From: Opitutales bacterium
GTDB lineage: Bacteria; Verrucomicrobiota; Verrucomicrobiia; Opitutales; UBA953
Length of the DNA: 42,727 nucleotides
Direction of reading: 5' to 3'
Assembly: GCA_007280935.1 (NCBI GenBank)
Contig: QYQK01000035.1
Coordinates: 1-42,727, forward strand
This document shows positions 26,299 through 33,951 of this stretch, piece after piece; the first letter of the stretch is position 1; each line of letters starts with the position of its first letter. The translations under genes and the position numbers were made by a program. Below the pieces are notes generated by a model. The model was not told the origin of the DNA. It was given only the letters and a program-made list of their open reading frames with translations, and made no database searches.

Positions 26299-26299
26299 A

Positions 26300-26782
26300 T
26301 CAAGAATTGCGGAGTTGAAGTTCTAATTGGGCGATTTCGTCTCGTAAGCGAGCGGCACCTTCAAAATCTTCGGCGGCGATAGCGGCCGCCATCTCGGAGC
26401 GAGCGGCTTCGAGTCGATGGCGCATCTGCCCGACGGGGGCGATGCCCACGGGCGATCGTCCGACGTGAGTGGCTTCATGTTGCACTTTGATTAGCAGACC
26501 GCCGAGCGCGTCGCCGAAAGTCTTCCAGCAATCTGGGCAACCCAGCCGACCGCGCTTACGAAAATCAATATCCGTAAACCCGCAATGCGGACAGATTAGC
26601 GACGGCGCTACGACCGGAGCGGTCAAGGCATCGGCCAATTGGAATATCGCCGGATCGGTGGCGCCGCCCTTTTGCGCACAGGCCTCGCAAAGATGCACCT
26701 TCGTGACCTTCCCCTGAACGACCTGGGAAAGGTGAACGGTGGCGGCCTCCTCGCAAAGTGAACACTTGAGCGGCTGGGACAT
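26300..26782 (-). CDS. mcsA: McsA-type zinc protein, activator of McsB
   Basis: A 160-aa protein with two zinc-binding units: C7-x2-C10 with C32-x2-C35, and C64-x2-C67 with C82-x2-C85. A C-terminal UVR (UvrB/UvrC) motif helical hairpin follows (about 121-158, RLEAARSEMAAAIAAEDFEGAARLRDEIAQLE). This is the McsA arrangement. McsA binds and stimulates the arginine kinase McsB, and the UVR motif is the type that pairs with ClpC-like partners. The ATG at 26782 is the natural start. It is translated before mcsB in a two-gene operon that diverges from the ketosynthase gene. Confidence 0.93.
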   Translation of the reverse strand: MSQPLKCSLCEEAATVHLSQVVQGKVTKVHLCEACAQKGGATDPAIFQLADALTAPVVAPSLICPHCGFTDIDFRKRGRLGCPDCWKTFGDALGGLLIKVQHEATHVGRSPVGIAPVGQMRHRLEAARSEMAAAIAAEDFEGAARLRDEIAQLELQLRNS

Positions 26783-26879
26783 CTACAAGCTCAGAAAACA
26801 CCCCAAGATAGATTGGCAAGGGCAAGCGGGGAGCGGGGTTTGACTTCATGCCCATGGGTCACTTGATTGAGCTAGTCAG

Positions 26880-28121
26880 ATGTCCTCCAAACCCCGCATT
26901 GTCATCACTGGGCTGGGCCTAACCGCCCCCAACGGCAACTCCCTCCTAGAGTTTCGGGCCAACCTGCTGGCCGGTAAGGCGCGAATCGCCGAAATCGAGG
27001 TCCGCCACATGGGCAAACACCCTGCCGGTGTCTGCGACTTTGATGCGACCAAATGGCAGAAGCGGAAAGAGATTCGGAATGGCACCCGCGTCGGTTCGAT
27101 TTCAATTTTCTGTGCCCGCGAAGCCCTCGGCAGTTCCGGACTTGATTGGGACAAGGTCGATAAATCCCGTGTTGGTGTCTACCTTGGCATCACCGAGCAC
27201 GGTAACGTCGAGACCGAGAATGAGATCTTTAATATCTCCCAATTCGGTAACGACACGAAATATTGGACCCACCACCACAACCCCCGGACGGTGGCGAATA
27301 ATCCTGCAGGTGAAGTAACGATGAACATGGGCATCACCGGACCGCACTACACCATCGGTGCCGCCTGTGCGGCAGGTAATGCCGGTCTGATCCAGGCCGC
27401 ACAAATGCTCCAGCTCGGGGAAGTCGACCTCGCCTTTGCAGGCGGCGTCTCCGAGTCCATCCACACCTTCGGCATTTTTGCCGGCTTCAAGAACCAAGGG
27501 GCCCTCGGCGCGCACGAAGACCCCAACAAGGCTTCACGGCCTTTTGATAAAAACCGCAACGGCATCGTCATTTCAGAAGGAGGCGCAATTTACATTTTGG
27601 AACGCCTCGACGACGCCCTGGCCCGCGGCGCGCCTATCATCGCTGAAATCGCTGGCTGGTGCATCAACTCCGACGCTACTGACGCCGTGCTCCCGAATCC
27701 GGAACGCCAGGCTGAATGCGTGCAGATGGCCCTCAAACGGGCTGGCATGAAGCCGCAGGACATTCAGATTGTCTCCACCCACGCCACGGCGACCGCCTTA
27801 GGCGACATCCAGGAGTGCACCGCCTTAAGATCGGTCTTCGCCGGCTGCCCCGAAACCAAGGTCAACAATACCAAGAGCTTTATCGGCCATTGCATGGGTG
27901 CGGCGGGCGCGCTCGAATTAGCGGGCAATATACCCTCTTTTGAGGATAATTGGGTACATCCGACCATCAATATCGACGAATTAGACCCCGAATGCGACAT
28001 GCCGGGGCTGGTTATTAACCATCCCATCAAAGTTGAGAAGGTAAACGCCATCCTGAATAACTCCTTTGGCATGCTTGGAATCAATTCTGCCCTCATCGTT
28101 AAGAAATATGGGGTTGCCTGA
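26880..28121 (+). CDS. beta-ketoacyl-ACP synthase, FabF-like but divergent
   Basis: A 413-aa thiolase-fold condensing enzyme. The Cys-His-His triad is complete: C163 in TIGAACAAGNAG, H301 in VSTHATATALGD and H337 in FIGHCMGAAGA, with the KSFIGH lysine present. Two differences from ordinary FabF: the loop after the first active-site His reads HATAT where HGT is usual, and the region 108-140 (FGNDTKYWTHHHNPRT) is unusual, so substrate range may differ. It is followed at 36 bases by its own acyl carrier protein, and a terminator closes the pair. It may make a specialised acyl chain rather than general fatty acids; that is inferred from position and the divergence. Confidence 0.85.
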   Translation: MSSKPRIVITGLGLTAPNGNSLLEFRANLLAGKARIAEIEVRHMGKHPAGVCDFDATKWQKRKEIRNGTRVGSISIFCAREALGSSGLDWDKVDKSRVGVYLGITEHGNVETENEIFNISQFGNDTKYWTHHHNPRTVANNPAGEVTMNMGITGPHYTIGAACAAGNAGLIQAAQMLQLGEVDLAFAGGVSESIHTFGIFAGFKNQGALGAHEDPNKASRPFDKNRNGIVISEGGAIYILERLDDALARGAPIIAEIAGWCINSDATDAVLPNPERQAECVQMALKRAGMKPQDIQIVSTHATATALGDIQECTALRSVFAGCPETKVNNTKSFIGHCMGAAGALELAGNIPSFEDNWVHPTINIDELDPECDMPGLVINHPIKVEKVNAILNNSFGMLGINSALIVKKYGVA

Positions 28122-28156
28122 CGGGCCCAGCCTGTTTGAAACAAGTCCCTGACCAT

Positions 28157-28417
28157 ATGACCAAGGAAACCATCAAACAGGTCGTTCTCGACATCATCTC
28201 CGACATCGCGCCGGACGAGGACCTATCCATTGTTAAACCCGAGGTTCGCCTTCGCGACCAACTTTCCCTGGATTCCATGGATTTCCTCGATATCGTAATG
28301 GAATTACGCAAAAAGCACGGGATTGAAGTACCGGAAGCTGATTACGTTCAGCTGGCCTCCCTTGATTCGTGTGCCGACTACTTGCTCCCAAAATTCTTGG
28401 CCAAGGCCAGCAAATAA
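28157..28417 (+). CDS. acyl carrier protein
   Basis: An 86-aa acidic four-helix carrier protein. The phosphopantetheine attachment site is the Ser in LSLDSMDFLDIVMEL (about residue 40), a good match to the family DSL motif with Met in place of Leu. MTKETIKQVVLDIISDIAPDEDLS forms helix 1. The ATG at 28157 is preferred; an upstream TTG at 28136 would add 7 residues without family support. It lies 35 bases after the ketosynthase stop and ends in a strong terminator, so the two genes form a small unit dedicated to one another. Confidence 0.92.
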   Translation: MTKETIKQVVLDIISDIAPDEDLSIVKPEVRLRDQLSLDSMDFLDIVMELRKKHGIEVPEADYVQLASLDSCADYLLPKFLAKASK

Positions 28418-28436
28418 GCCTCCACACAGGCACCCG

Positions 28437-28467
28437 AAGACCGCCCAACCGGGCGGTCTTTTGTTTT
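28437..28467 (+). terminator. intrinsic terminator after the KS-ACP pair
   Basis: AAGACCGCCC and GGGCGGTCTT form a 10-bp perfect stem with loop AACC, followed by TTGTTTT. It is 20 bases after the ACP stop. Confidence 0.93.
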
Positions 28468-28547
28468 AACCCAAACCTTAAGAAATTGAGCGGTATTCTG
28501 GATTTACTCCCCCTTCATTCCGTTCAGATTAGCCCTAGGCCACCCCT

Positions 28548-29510
28548 GTGAGAAACCTCCTCGCCCTAGTCTGCTTAAGCACTGTCATCGCCCAAGCGGA
28601 AACAGTCCAATTGCGACGTACCGGTAACCCCACCGTGATTACCTTTGAGTATATCACTCAGGACGAGCTTACGGTCATGGTAAAATTGGCGGACAAGGAC
28701 AACGTGCTCACCTACCGATGGGAAGACCTTGACCAAGATTGGATCAAGAAAAACAACCCCAAACTTTGGGCCGAACGGGAGCTACTCCTGACGCCCGTCG
28801 AAGTCAGCGACAAGAAAATGGGCAAGAAAGAGGAAGAGCTCGACCCCTTTGCCGTGGTCATCGTTCCCACTGACGTAAAAAGCTTACTTAAAATCCTAAA
28901 TACCGCCCTTTACGACGGGCTAAAGGGTCTGCCGATCGAAAAAAATATCGTCGCCGCCTGCAAGGAAGTAGAACTCGATGAGACTCTTTTTTGGAAAGGC
29001 TATGAAGAACTGAAACGGGCCAGCGCCAGCGACCCTTCCAAGATAGTCGAAGCTCCCGTGGTGGAAAAAGAACGTGAAGTGAAAGCCAAACCCACCGTTA
29101 AGACCAAAAACTCTGCCCCCGTCGCAGTTGCGACCCGGAGCTTGGCTAATATCGAAAAAGAGACCAACGCCAAAAAAGACTTAGCCGACGACCTGAAACC
29201 TTTCACCGGCTTTGGCTACCTCAAGCACGCAGCCGAAGGGAATTCTAAGATGAAGATTTCCTGGATGATTCTTCGTCGCGCGCCAGAGGACCGTAAGACC
29301 ATCGTCGCCTGTCTTCGAAAGCATGAAGCGATGGCCAGCGAACTAGCCGATAAAACTGAATCCAAATCCATCAAGAGCGACGCCTTGGTCTTAAAGAAGA
29401 TCATCTCGAACGTCGCCGAAGATATTGAGAAGATCAGCCGCGAAAACCTCACGATGGAGGTTAAGTTTCAGAACGACTGCCAGGCCCTCATCAGCCGGAT
29501 GAGTCGGTAG
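28548..29510 (+). CDS. exported Lys/Glu-rich protein, unknown
   Basis: A 320-aa protein from a GTG start, with a signal peptide (about residues 1-17, ending AQA). I do not recognise a family. Residues 20-75 form a beta-rich segment with a strand-like pattern (VQLRRTGNPTVITFEYITQDELTVMVKL...VLTYRWEDLDQDWIKKNNPKLW), loosely reminiscent of the SHD1-type modules frequent in Planctomycetes/Verrucomicrobia; that is a weak impression. The remainder is a charged helical region (about 95-160), a Lys/Pro/Ala/Val linker (170-200), and two long amphipathic helices to the end, perhaps a coiled coil. It stands alone between two terminators. Confidence 0.7.
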   Translation: MRNLLALVCLSTVIAQAETVQLRRTGNPTVITFEYITQDELTVMVKLADKDNVLTYRWEDLDQDWIKKNNPKLWAERELLLTPVEVSDKKMGKKEEELDPFAVVIVPTDVKSLLKILNTALYDGLKGLPIEKNIVAACKEVELDETLFWKGYEELKRASASDPSKIVEAPVVEKEREVKAKPTVKTKNSAPVAVATRSLANIEKETNAKKDLADDLKPFTGFGYLKHAAEGNSKMKISWMILRRAPEDRKTIVACLRKHEAMASELADKTESKSIKSDALVLKKIISNVAEDIEKISRENLTMEVKFQNDCQALISRMSR

Positions 29511-29541
29511 GCCGCAAGGCTTCCCTAAAAGTGCAAGAGGT

Positions 29542-29577
29542 CCAGCCGCCTCCCCGAAGGAAGACGGCTGGTTTTTT
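29542..29577 (+). terminator. intrinsic terminator
   Basis: CCAGCCG (29542-29548) and CGGCTGG (29565-29571) form a 7-bp stem with a 16-base loop, followed by TTTTTT. It ends the transcript of the unknown exported protein and lies only 2 bases from the CCA end of the convergent tRNA gene. Confidence 0.85.
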
Positions 29578-29579
29578 AA

Positions 29580-29655
<76 letters not shown>

Positions 29656-29765
29656 TTAAAGGGAAAGTAGAACAAAGGTCTCGATAGGGGCACGGTCAAC
29701 GCTTTTTTCCCTTATAAACCAAGTCTCGCGTTGCCAAAGGACAGCGGTACGGTTGCCCTTTCTGC

Positions 29766-30407
29766 GTGGAAGAACCTGAAGAACAGCCAACCGAGCCCAG
29801 CCGGGCCAATTCCTGGGGTATCCGCATCGAAAAGGAATTCATCGAGACCTTGCCCGTAGGCGAATGGACGGGTCCCATCGACCTCATCGAAAACGAAAAA
29901 GATGCCGAACGCGCAGTCGCGGCGCTTCTTCGTGACCGCGTCCTGGGCTTCGACACGGAGACCAAACCCTCCCACACCCGGGGCGAATATAACCTGCCGT
30001 CCATCCTTCAGCTGGCCGGCGAGCACCATATTTTCATCTTCCGTCTCGACCATTGCGGCGGCATTCCGCTGACCTTTCCGCTCCTCTGCAACGACCGCCA
30101 AGCGAAAGTCGGCGTGGCGGTCCGCGATGACGTCAAAAACCTCCGCGCCCGCGCCCCCTTCGACGACCGGAGCTTCATCGATATTTCCGATCACACCAAG
30201 AAAGCCGGAGTCGAAAATACCGGCCTCCGCGCCCTCGCAGCCCATTACCTGGGATTGCAGATGAAGAAGTCCAAGAAAGTCCAGACTTCCAACTGGGCCA
30301 AGCCCCTTGATGAACGCCAGATTCAATACGCCGCCAATGATGCGTGGTTTGGTCGGGAGCTCTTCATCAAGCTCGAGAAAGATGGTCTGGTTCCAAGATT
30401 CGAATGA
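29766..30407 (+). CDS. RNase D-like 3'-5' exonuclease (DEDDy)
   Basis: A 213-aa protein consisting of just the exonuclease domain of the RNase D/WRN family, without HRDC domains. The DEDDy metal ligands are visible: D63 and E65 in LGFDTET, the Asp at 121/122 in VAVRDDVKNL, and Y188 with D192 in YAANDAW. LRALAAHYLGLQMKKSKKVQTSNWAKPLDERQIQYAAND is a typical C-terminal core. It should process or degrade RNA (or act on DNA ends) from the 3' end. The start is a GTG at 29766. It is coupled by a 4-base overlap to the ferredoxin gene, which is an unexplained pairing. Confidence 0.88.
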   Translation: MEEPEEQPTEPSRANSWGIRIEKEFIETLPVGEWTGPIDLIENEKDAERAVAALLRDRVLGFDTETKPSHTRGEYNLPSILQLAGEHHIFIFRLDHCGGIPLTFPLLCNDRQAKVGVAVRDDVKNLRARAPFDDRSFIDISDHTKKAGVENTGLRALAAHYLGLQMKKSKKVQTSNWAKPLDERQIQYAANDAWFGRELFIKLEKDGLVPRFE

Positions 30408-30778
30408 GCGCCGAAGCCTCCCGCGCCGCTAACGCGTTGAGCCTCGACTCCACTCAACGGCACATCTTCCTGTGCGTAAAATCTTCCGAGCAGGCCTGCT
30501 GCGCCGGAGAACTCGCGCTGGAATCTTGGGAGCATTTAAAGCTACGGCTGAAGCAACTTGGGCTTTCAGAAAAAGGGGGCGTCCAACGCACCAAGGCAGA
30601 CTGCCTCCGGATTTGCGTCGATGGGCCTATTGCCGTCATCTACCCGGAAGGCATTTGGTACCGCAATTGCACTCCGGAAAATCTCGACCGCATCATCACC
30701 CAGCACCTCCTCGGCGGCAAGATAGTCGAGGAACTCAGGTTCGCCGGACCTACTTCGCCTTCGTCTCTTTCCTCTTAG
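30404..30778 (+). CDS. thioredoxin-like [2Fe-2S] ferredoxin
   Basis: A 124-aa protein of the thioredoxin-fold [2Fe-2S] ferredoxin family (as in Aquifex ferredoxin 4 and the NuoE C-terminal domain). Cysteines: C24 in HIFLCVKSSEQACC, C32 and C33, then C67-x3-C71 in ADCLRICVDGPIAVIYPEG. Two cysteines in the first part and a CxxxC in the second are the expected four ligands. The ATG at 30404 overlaps the exonuclease stop (ATGA); an earlier in-frame start lies inside the previous gene and is not favoured. Its 3' end overlaps the convergent FAD oxidoreductase gene by 29 bases. Electron-transfer partner unknown. Confidence 0.88.
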   Translation: MSAEASRAANALSLDSTQRHIFLCVKSSEQACCAGELALESWEHLKLRLKQLGLSEKGGVQRTKADCLRICVDGPIAVIYPEGIWYRNCTPENLDRIITQHLLGGKIVEELRFAGPTSPSSLSS

Positions 30779-32366
30779 GGATATCGACCTTCTGGGCGAG
30801 TGCGCGAAGTTTCGGATAAAGTTCGGCGTAAGGGACATCTTGGACGGCTGTCCCTGACTTGATGGCCATCGCCGCCGCAACCCCGGCCGATTCACCAAGG
30901 ATCATCCAGACGGGCTCCATCCGGATGGAAGTCATGGCGATATGGCTCGCCGAGACGCAGACCGGAACGAGCAGATTCGCGCACTGCGCCTTCTTCGGGA
31001 CAATCGCTCGGTACGGAATCTTGTAAATACCGCGATGCTCATCCTCAAGGTAGAGCATGGAGTAATAACCACCCATCAGCGCGACTTTACCATCCAACGC
31101 GACCGTGGCATAAGGCCATTCGTCGACACCATAAGAGGCCAAGCCGACAGAATCAGCCGGCGCGGTCTTCCCTTCCATGTCTTTTTGGGTGACGACGTAG
31201 TCGGAGACCATTCGACGAGCTTCACGCACATAGAGCTGATGGGGATAGCCCTTGGTGTCGTCGAACGCACCCTTCTCCAGGCCGGCGCTGAGGGCGATCT
31301 CCTTCTGCTTCGCGGGGACGCTGGGGTCGGTGCGCAGGAAGTGGGTCATGCCGCGGACGAAGTCCTGCTGTTCTTTCCAAATGCGCGCCCGGGTAGCGTA
31401 ATCGCCATCGGCGTAGTCGGCATTATGGCCGTAATTGGTCGGAGCAAAAAGCGCCCGGGCGAGATTACCCGCGCCACCGGAATAAATCCGCCCACCAGAC
31501 TTTTCCCAACCATCGACTTTGCCCCGCATCACGCGGCCGGAAAGGATATCGACCCCCTGCTGGAACGCTCGGCGATAAAGTTCGAATTGCTTTGGGTCAT
31601 AATGGGCCGGCGGCTCGATTGGCAGACCCTCTCCCTTGAAGACAAAACGCCAGCGGAAACCGTAACCCATCGTAAGTTTATCGGCCTCGCTGACAGGAGC
31701 GACCGGTGTCGATTGTAGTCCCGGCAAGAGACCGCTTTGCGGGTCGCCCGCCTTAACGTAGGGGTCGATCGCGTAGACCGACATCGGCGGCTGCGCCCCG
31801 GCCAAGCTCTCGCCATAAGTTGACTGTGCTTCGCGACCGTAAGCGTAGTCGACGCCGGCACGTGCCATGAGATCGCCTTCATAAGAACAATCGATGTAGA
31901 CCTTCGCACGAACGGTACGCGCGGCCGCTTTTGTCGGCAAAGCCGGCGGGCAGCCGCATTCATCGAATGGGGCAAAGTCCAAAATAATCGAACGAATGAC
32001 TCCGTCGGTCTTTTCAATGGAGCTCACCCGATGTTCGCATAACACCGGAACCCCAGCGGCCTTAAGCAGATCGCCAAACGCCGAGCGATATTGCGCATCG
32101 TTATAATCCTTCTTCAGAATCGGGCGGGTCGAACCACTGACCGCCTCTTCGCGGCCCCAGTCGACATGCATCAAGCCTCCACCGGTCATGCCTCCCAGCC
32201 AGCGGCTCGGTTCGACCACGATAACCTTGGCCCCTTCCTTCGCGGCGGCGCAGGCGGCCATCACGCCGCTGGCGTTGCCGCCATAGATGCAGACGTCGTA
32301 AAGCTCGGGCTTTTCGGCGCGAAGGACCGTTAATCCAAGGAGAAAGGCGGAGGCGAGGCGCATCAT
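30750..32366 (-). CDS. exported FAD-dependent oxidoreductase (xanthan-lyase-like family)
   Basis: A 538-aa flavoprotein with a signal peptide (about residues 1-17) and a Rossmann dinucleotide motif VCIYGGNASGVMAACAAAK (GGNASG at 29-34). EPSRWLGGMTGGGL comes next, the pattern of the FAD_oxidored family that is abundant in Verrucomicrobiota and Planctomycetes. Later segments include YIDCSYEGDLMARAGVDYAYGREA (with a Tyr-Glu-Gly-Asp motif typical of the family) and VPVCVSASHIAMTSIRMEPVWMILGESAGVAAAMA at the C-terminal end of the FAD fold. Substrate unknown. It lies between the ferredoxin (convergent) and glutathione peroxidase, on the same strand as the latter with a 47-base gap. Confidence 0.88.
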   Translation of the reverse strand: MMRLASAFLLGLTVLRAEKPELYDVCIYGGNASGVMAACAAAKEGAKVIVVEPSRWLGGMTGGGLMHVDWGREEAVSGSTRPILKKDYNDAQYRSAFGDLLKAAGVPVLCEHRVSSIEKTDGVIRSIILDFAPFDECGCPPALPTKAAARTVRAKVYIDCSYEGDLMARAGVDYAYGREAQSTYGESLAGAQPPMSVYAIDPYVKAGDPQSGLLPGLQSTPVAPVSEADKLTMGYGFRWRFVFKGEGLPIEPPAHYDPKQFELYRRAFQQGVDILSGRVMRGKVDGWEKSGGRIYSGGAGNLARALFAPTNYGHNADYADGDYATRARIWKEQQDFVRGMTHFLRTDPSVPAKQKEIALSAGLEKGAFDDTKGYPHQLYVREARRMVSDYVVTQKDMEGKTAPADSVGLASYGVDEWPYATVALDGKVALMGGYYSMLYLEDEHRGIYKIPYRAIVPKKAQCANLLVPVCVSASHIAMTSIRMEPVWMILGESAGVAAAMAIKSGTAVQDVPYAELYPKLRALAQKVDIPKRKETKAK

Positions 32367-32413
32367 AGGGATGACCCTTTGCTAGGCCGCCCCGACCAAA
32401 AGTCAAAGCGGGC

Positions 32414-32950
32414 TTACTTCAATGCCTTCTCGATGGCCTTCGCAAGCTCTGCGGAGTCGGGCTCAACGTCGGAACTAAAACGGGCGAGCAACTTACCGTC
32501 GGCGCCGATGAGGAATTTATTGAAGTTCCAGGTCACGGGTCCGGGATGCCCTTCCGCTTTGCTCGTCAGTTTTTCGAAAAGTGGGTGCGCGTCGCCCTTG
32601 ATTGCGACCTTGGCGTACATCGGGAAGGTCACCTTGAACTCGGCCGAACAGAACTTCTTGATCTGCGCTTCCGAGCCGGGCTCCTGTCCGCCGAAATCGT
32701 TGGACGGGAAACCTGCGACGATGAGTCCCTTGGATTTATAAGTTTCATACAACGACTGCAGACCGGCATATTGGCGAGTATAACCACATTCGCTGGCGAC
32801 ATTGACAACCAAGACTGCTTGGGGTTTGGCGGCGCCAAGCGTCGTGTCGTGGCCATCGATATCCCGGACGGTGACGCCGAGCAGGCCAGGGGCGAAAGCA
32901 GCATGGAGCGAAGTCATAAGAAGAGTCGAAATCAGAAAGCGATAAACCAT
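32414..32950 (-). CDS. glutathione peroxidase-family protein, exported
   Basis: A 178-aa thiol peroxidase with a signal peptide (about residues 1-18), so it acts in the periplasm. Catalytic Cys is C55 in VVNVASECGYTRQY, with Q89 in FPSNDFGGQEPG and the Trp in VTWNFNKFLI completing the tetrad. It reduces hydroperoxides, in bacteria usually with thioredoxin rather than glutathione. Length and motif order fit the family. It precedes the FAD oxidoreductase on the same strand and may be transcribed with it. Confidence 0.93.
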   Translation of the reverse strand: MVYRFLISTLLMTSLHAAFAPGLLGVTVRDIDGHDTTLGAAKPQAVLVVNVASECGYTRQYAGLQSLYETYKSKGLIVAGFPSNDFGGQEPGSEAQIKKFCSAEFKVTFPMYAKVAIKGDAHPLFEKLTSKAEGHPGPVTWNFNKFLIGADGKLLARFSSDVEPDSAELAKAIEKALK

Positions 32951-32994
32951 TTTAGAAATGAAGCCCTTTCCGTTCAGAGGTCAAGCGGTCGGAC

Positions 32995-33135
32995 TCAGAA
33001 CATCTCGGTGCCAAACGCCACCGTGACGAGGTGATACCATTCCTGGCGGGTCAGTTCCATCTCGACCGCGGAGGCCAGTTTAAGAATCTGGGCCGGGTCG
33101 GTGCTACCGACAACCGGTATCATCTGAAACCCGAA
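32995..33135 (-). pseudogene. C-terminal remnant of an aldo/keto reductase
   Basis: Reading the minus strand up to the TGA at 32997-32995, the frame gives about 46 residues: FQMIPVVGSTDPAQI, LKLASAVEMELTRQEWYHL, and an end VTVAFGTEMF. This matches the last turn of YdhF-type aldo/keto reductases, where the IPV.GST NADPH-binding loop is followed by A...V.L.R.EWY. The catalytic barrel that should precede it is missing: just upstream lies the end of an unrelated gene in another frame. It is therefore a truncated remnant, most likely from a deletion. No start codon serves it. Confidence 0.7.
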
Positions 33136-33136
33136 G

Positions 33137-33550
33137 CTACGCGTCGGCGTCTGAATCGCTCTCGTCAGCAGGCCAGACGGCGGCCAACACCGCCCGAAAA
33201 GCTTCGACTTCGATCACGGCGGCAGGGTTATCGAAGATTTCGATGCATTCATAATTATCCCACATCTCTCCCACTTTCTTGACGTTCCAATAAGCTAAAG
33301 CGAGTGACTGCCATAGTTCAAAACCGTCCATCTCCCCGCGGGGCAACCAAGCGACCGCAACGAGGACTTCTTCGGTCAGGTCAGACTCCTCCCAAAGCAC
33401 ATCGAAGCCGCCGCAAACGCTCGGACCGATATACTGTGAAATGAATTCCGTATTCTCGATGCCGGCCTCCAGATAATATTGGCAGACTAACTGCTTTGAT
33501 TCCGGCTCCAGCTCATCGCCGCCGTCGTGATAGGTACATGGCTCAACCAT
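33137..33550 (-). CDS. small acidic protein, unknown
   Basis: A 137-aa, strongly acidic protein from the ATG at 33550. I recognise no family. Visible features: a central segment LTEEVLVAVAWLPRGEMDGFELWQSLALAYWNVKKVGEMWDNYECIEIF, rich in aromatic residues, and an Asp/Ser-rich C-terminal tail (ADESDSDADA). The frame is open upstream to 33673, but that part overlaps the DUF423 gene. It lies 35 bases after DUF423 on the same strand, and its stop touches the aldo/keto reductase remnant, so its C terminus may have been changed by the event that truncated that gene. Confidence 0.6.
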   Translation of the reverse strand: MVEPCTYHDGGDELEPESKQLVCQYYLEAGIENTEFISQYIGPSVCGGFDVLWEESDLTEEVLVAVAWLPRGEMDGFELWQSLALAYWNVKKVGEMWDNYECIEIFDNPAAVIEVEAFRAVLAAVWPADESDSDADA

Positions 33551-33585
33551 GCCCCACCGTTTAACGGTTACGGCCTCCCCGCAAG

Positions 33586-33948
33586 TCAGGATTCCTTGCG
33601 GCCAGCCCAAGCCAACAGCACCCAGCCGACGATTAATAACAGGCCGCCTAACGGAGTGATCGCGCCCAACCAACGCGGCGCACCCAAGGCCATCGCATAC
33701 AGCGTCCCGCTAAAGATAATCGAGCCCCAACCCCAGCAATGAACTGGCCAAGAAGCCAATCGACCGCCTGGCGGCAAGACGATGGCCCCTAAGGCCACGG
33801 CATGAATCAAAAGATAGAAGGTGGCCGTTTGCCACCATCCTGGGGCGTCCGGAAGCAACGCCAGCCGCTCTTTGAGGCCATGGGCACCGAAGGCCCCCAG
33901 GGCAACGGCGGTCGCACCCAGGAGTCCGGCAAGGACGTGACGGTTCAT
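33586..33948 (-). CDS. DUF423-family membrane protein
   Basis: A 120-aa integral membrane protein with four hydrophobic segments and the family pattern LGATAVALGAFGAHGLKERL at the N terminus. Then come WQTATFYLLIHAVAL, IIFSGTLYAMAL and ITPLGGLLLIVGWVLLAW. DUF423 proteins (such as YwdK) are widespread and of unknown function. The ATG at 33948 starts 3 bases after the clpC stop, so it is probably read from the clpC transcript. Confidence 0.92.
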   Translation of the reverse strand: MNRHVLAGLLGATAVALGAFGAHGLKERLALLPDAPGWWQTATFYLLIHAVALGAIVLPPGGRLASWPVHCWGWGSIIFSGTLYAMALGAPRWLGAITPLGGLLLIVGWVLLAWAGRKES

Positions 33949-33951
33949 CGC

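Noticed and set aside
32995-33550. A single frameshifted gene joining the small acidic protein and the aldo/keto reductase tail.
   Set aside because: The acidic protein has no aldo/keto reductase features, so a frameshift cannot restore a full reductase.
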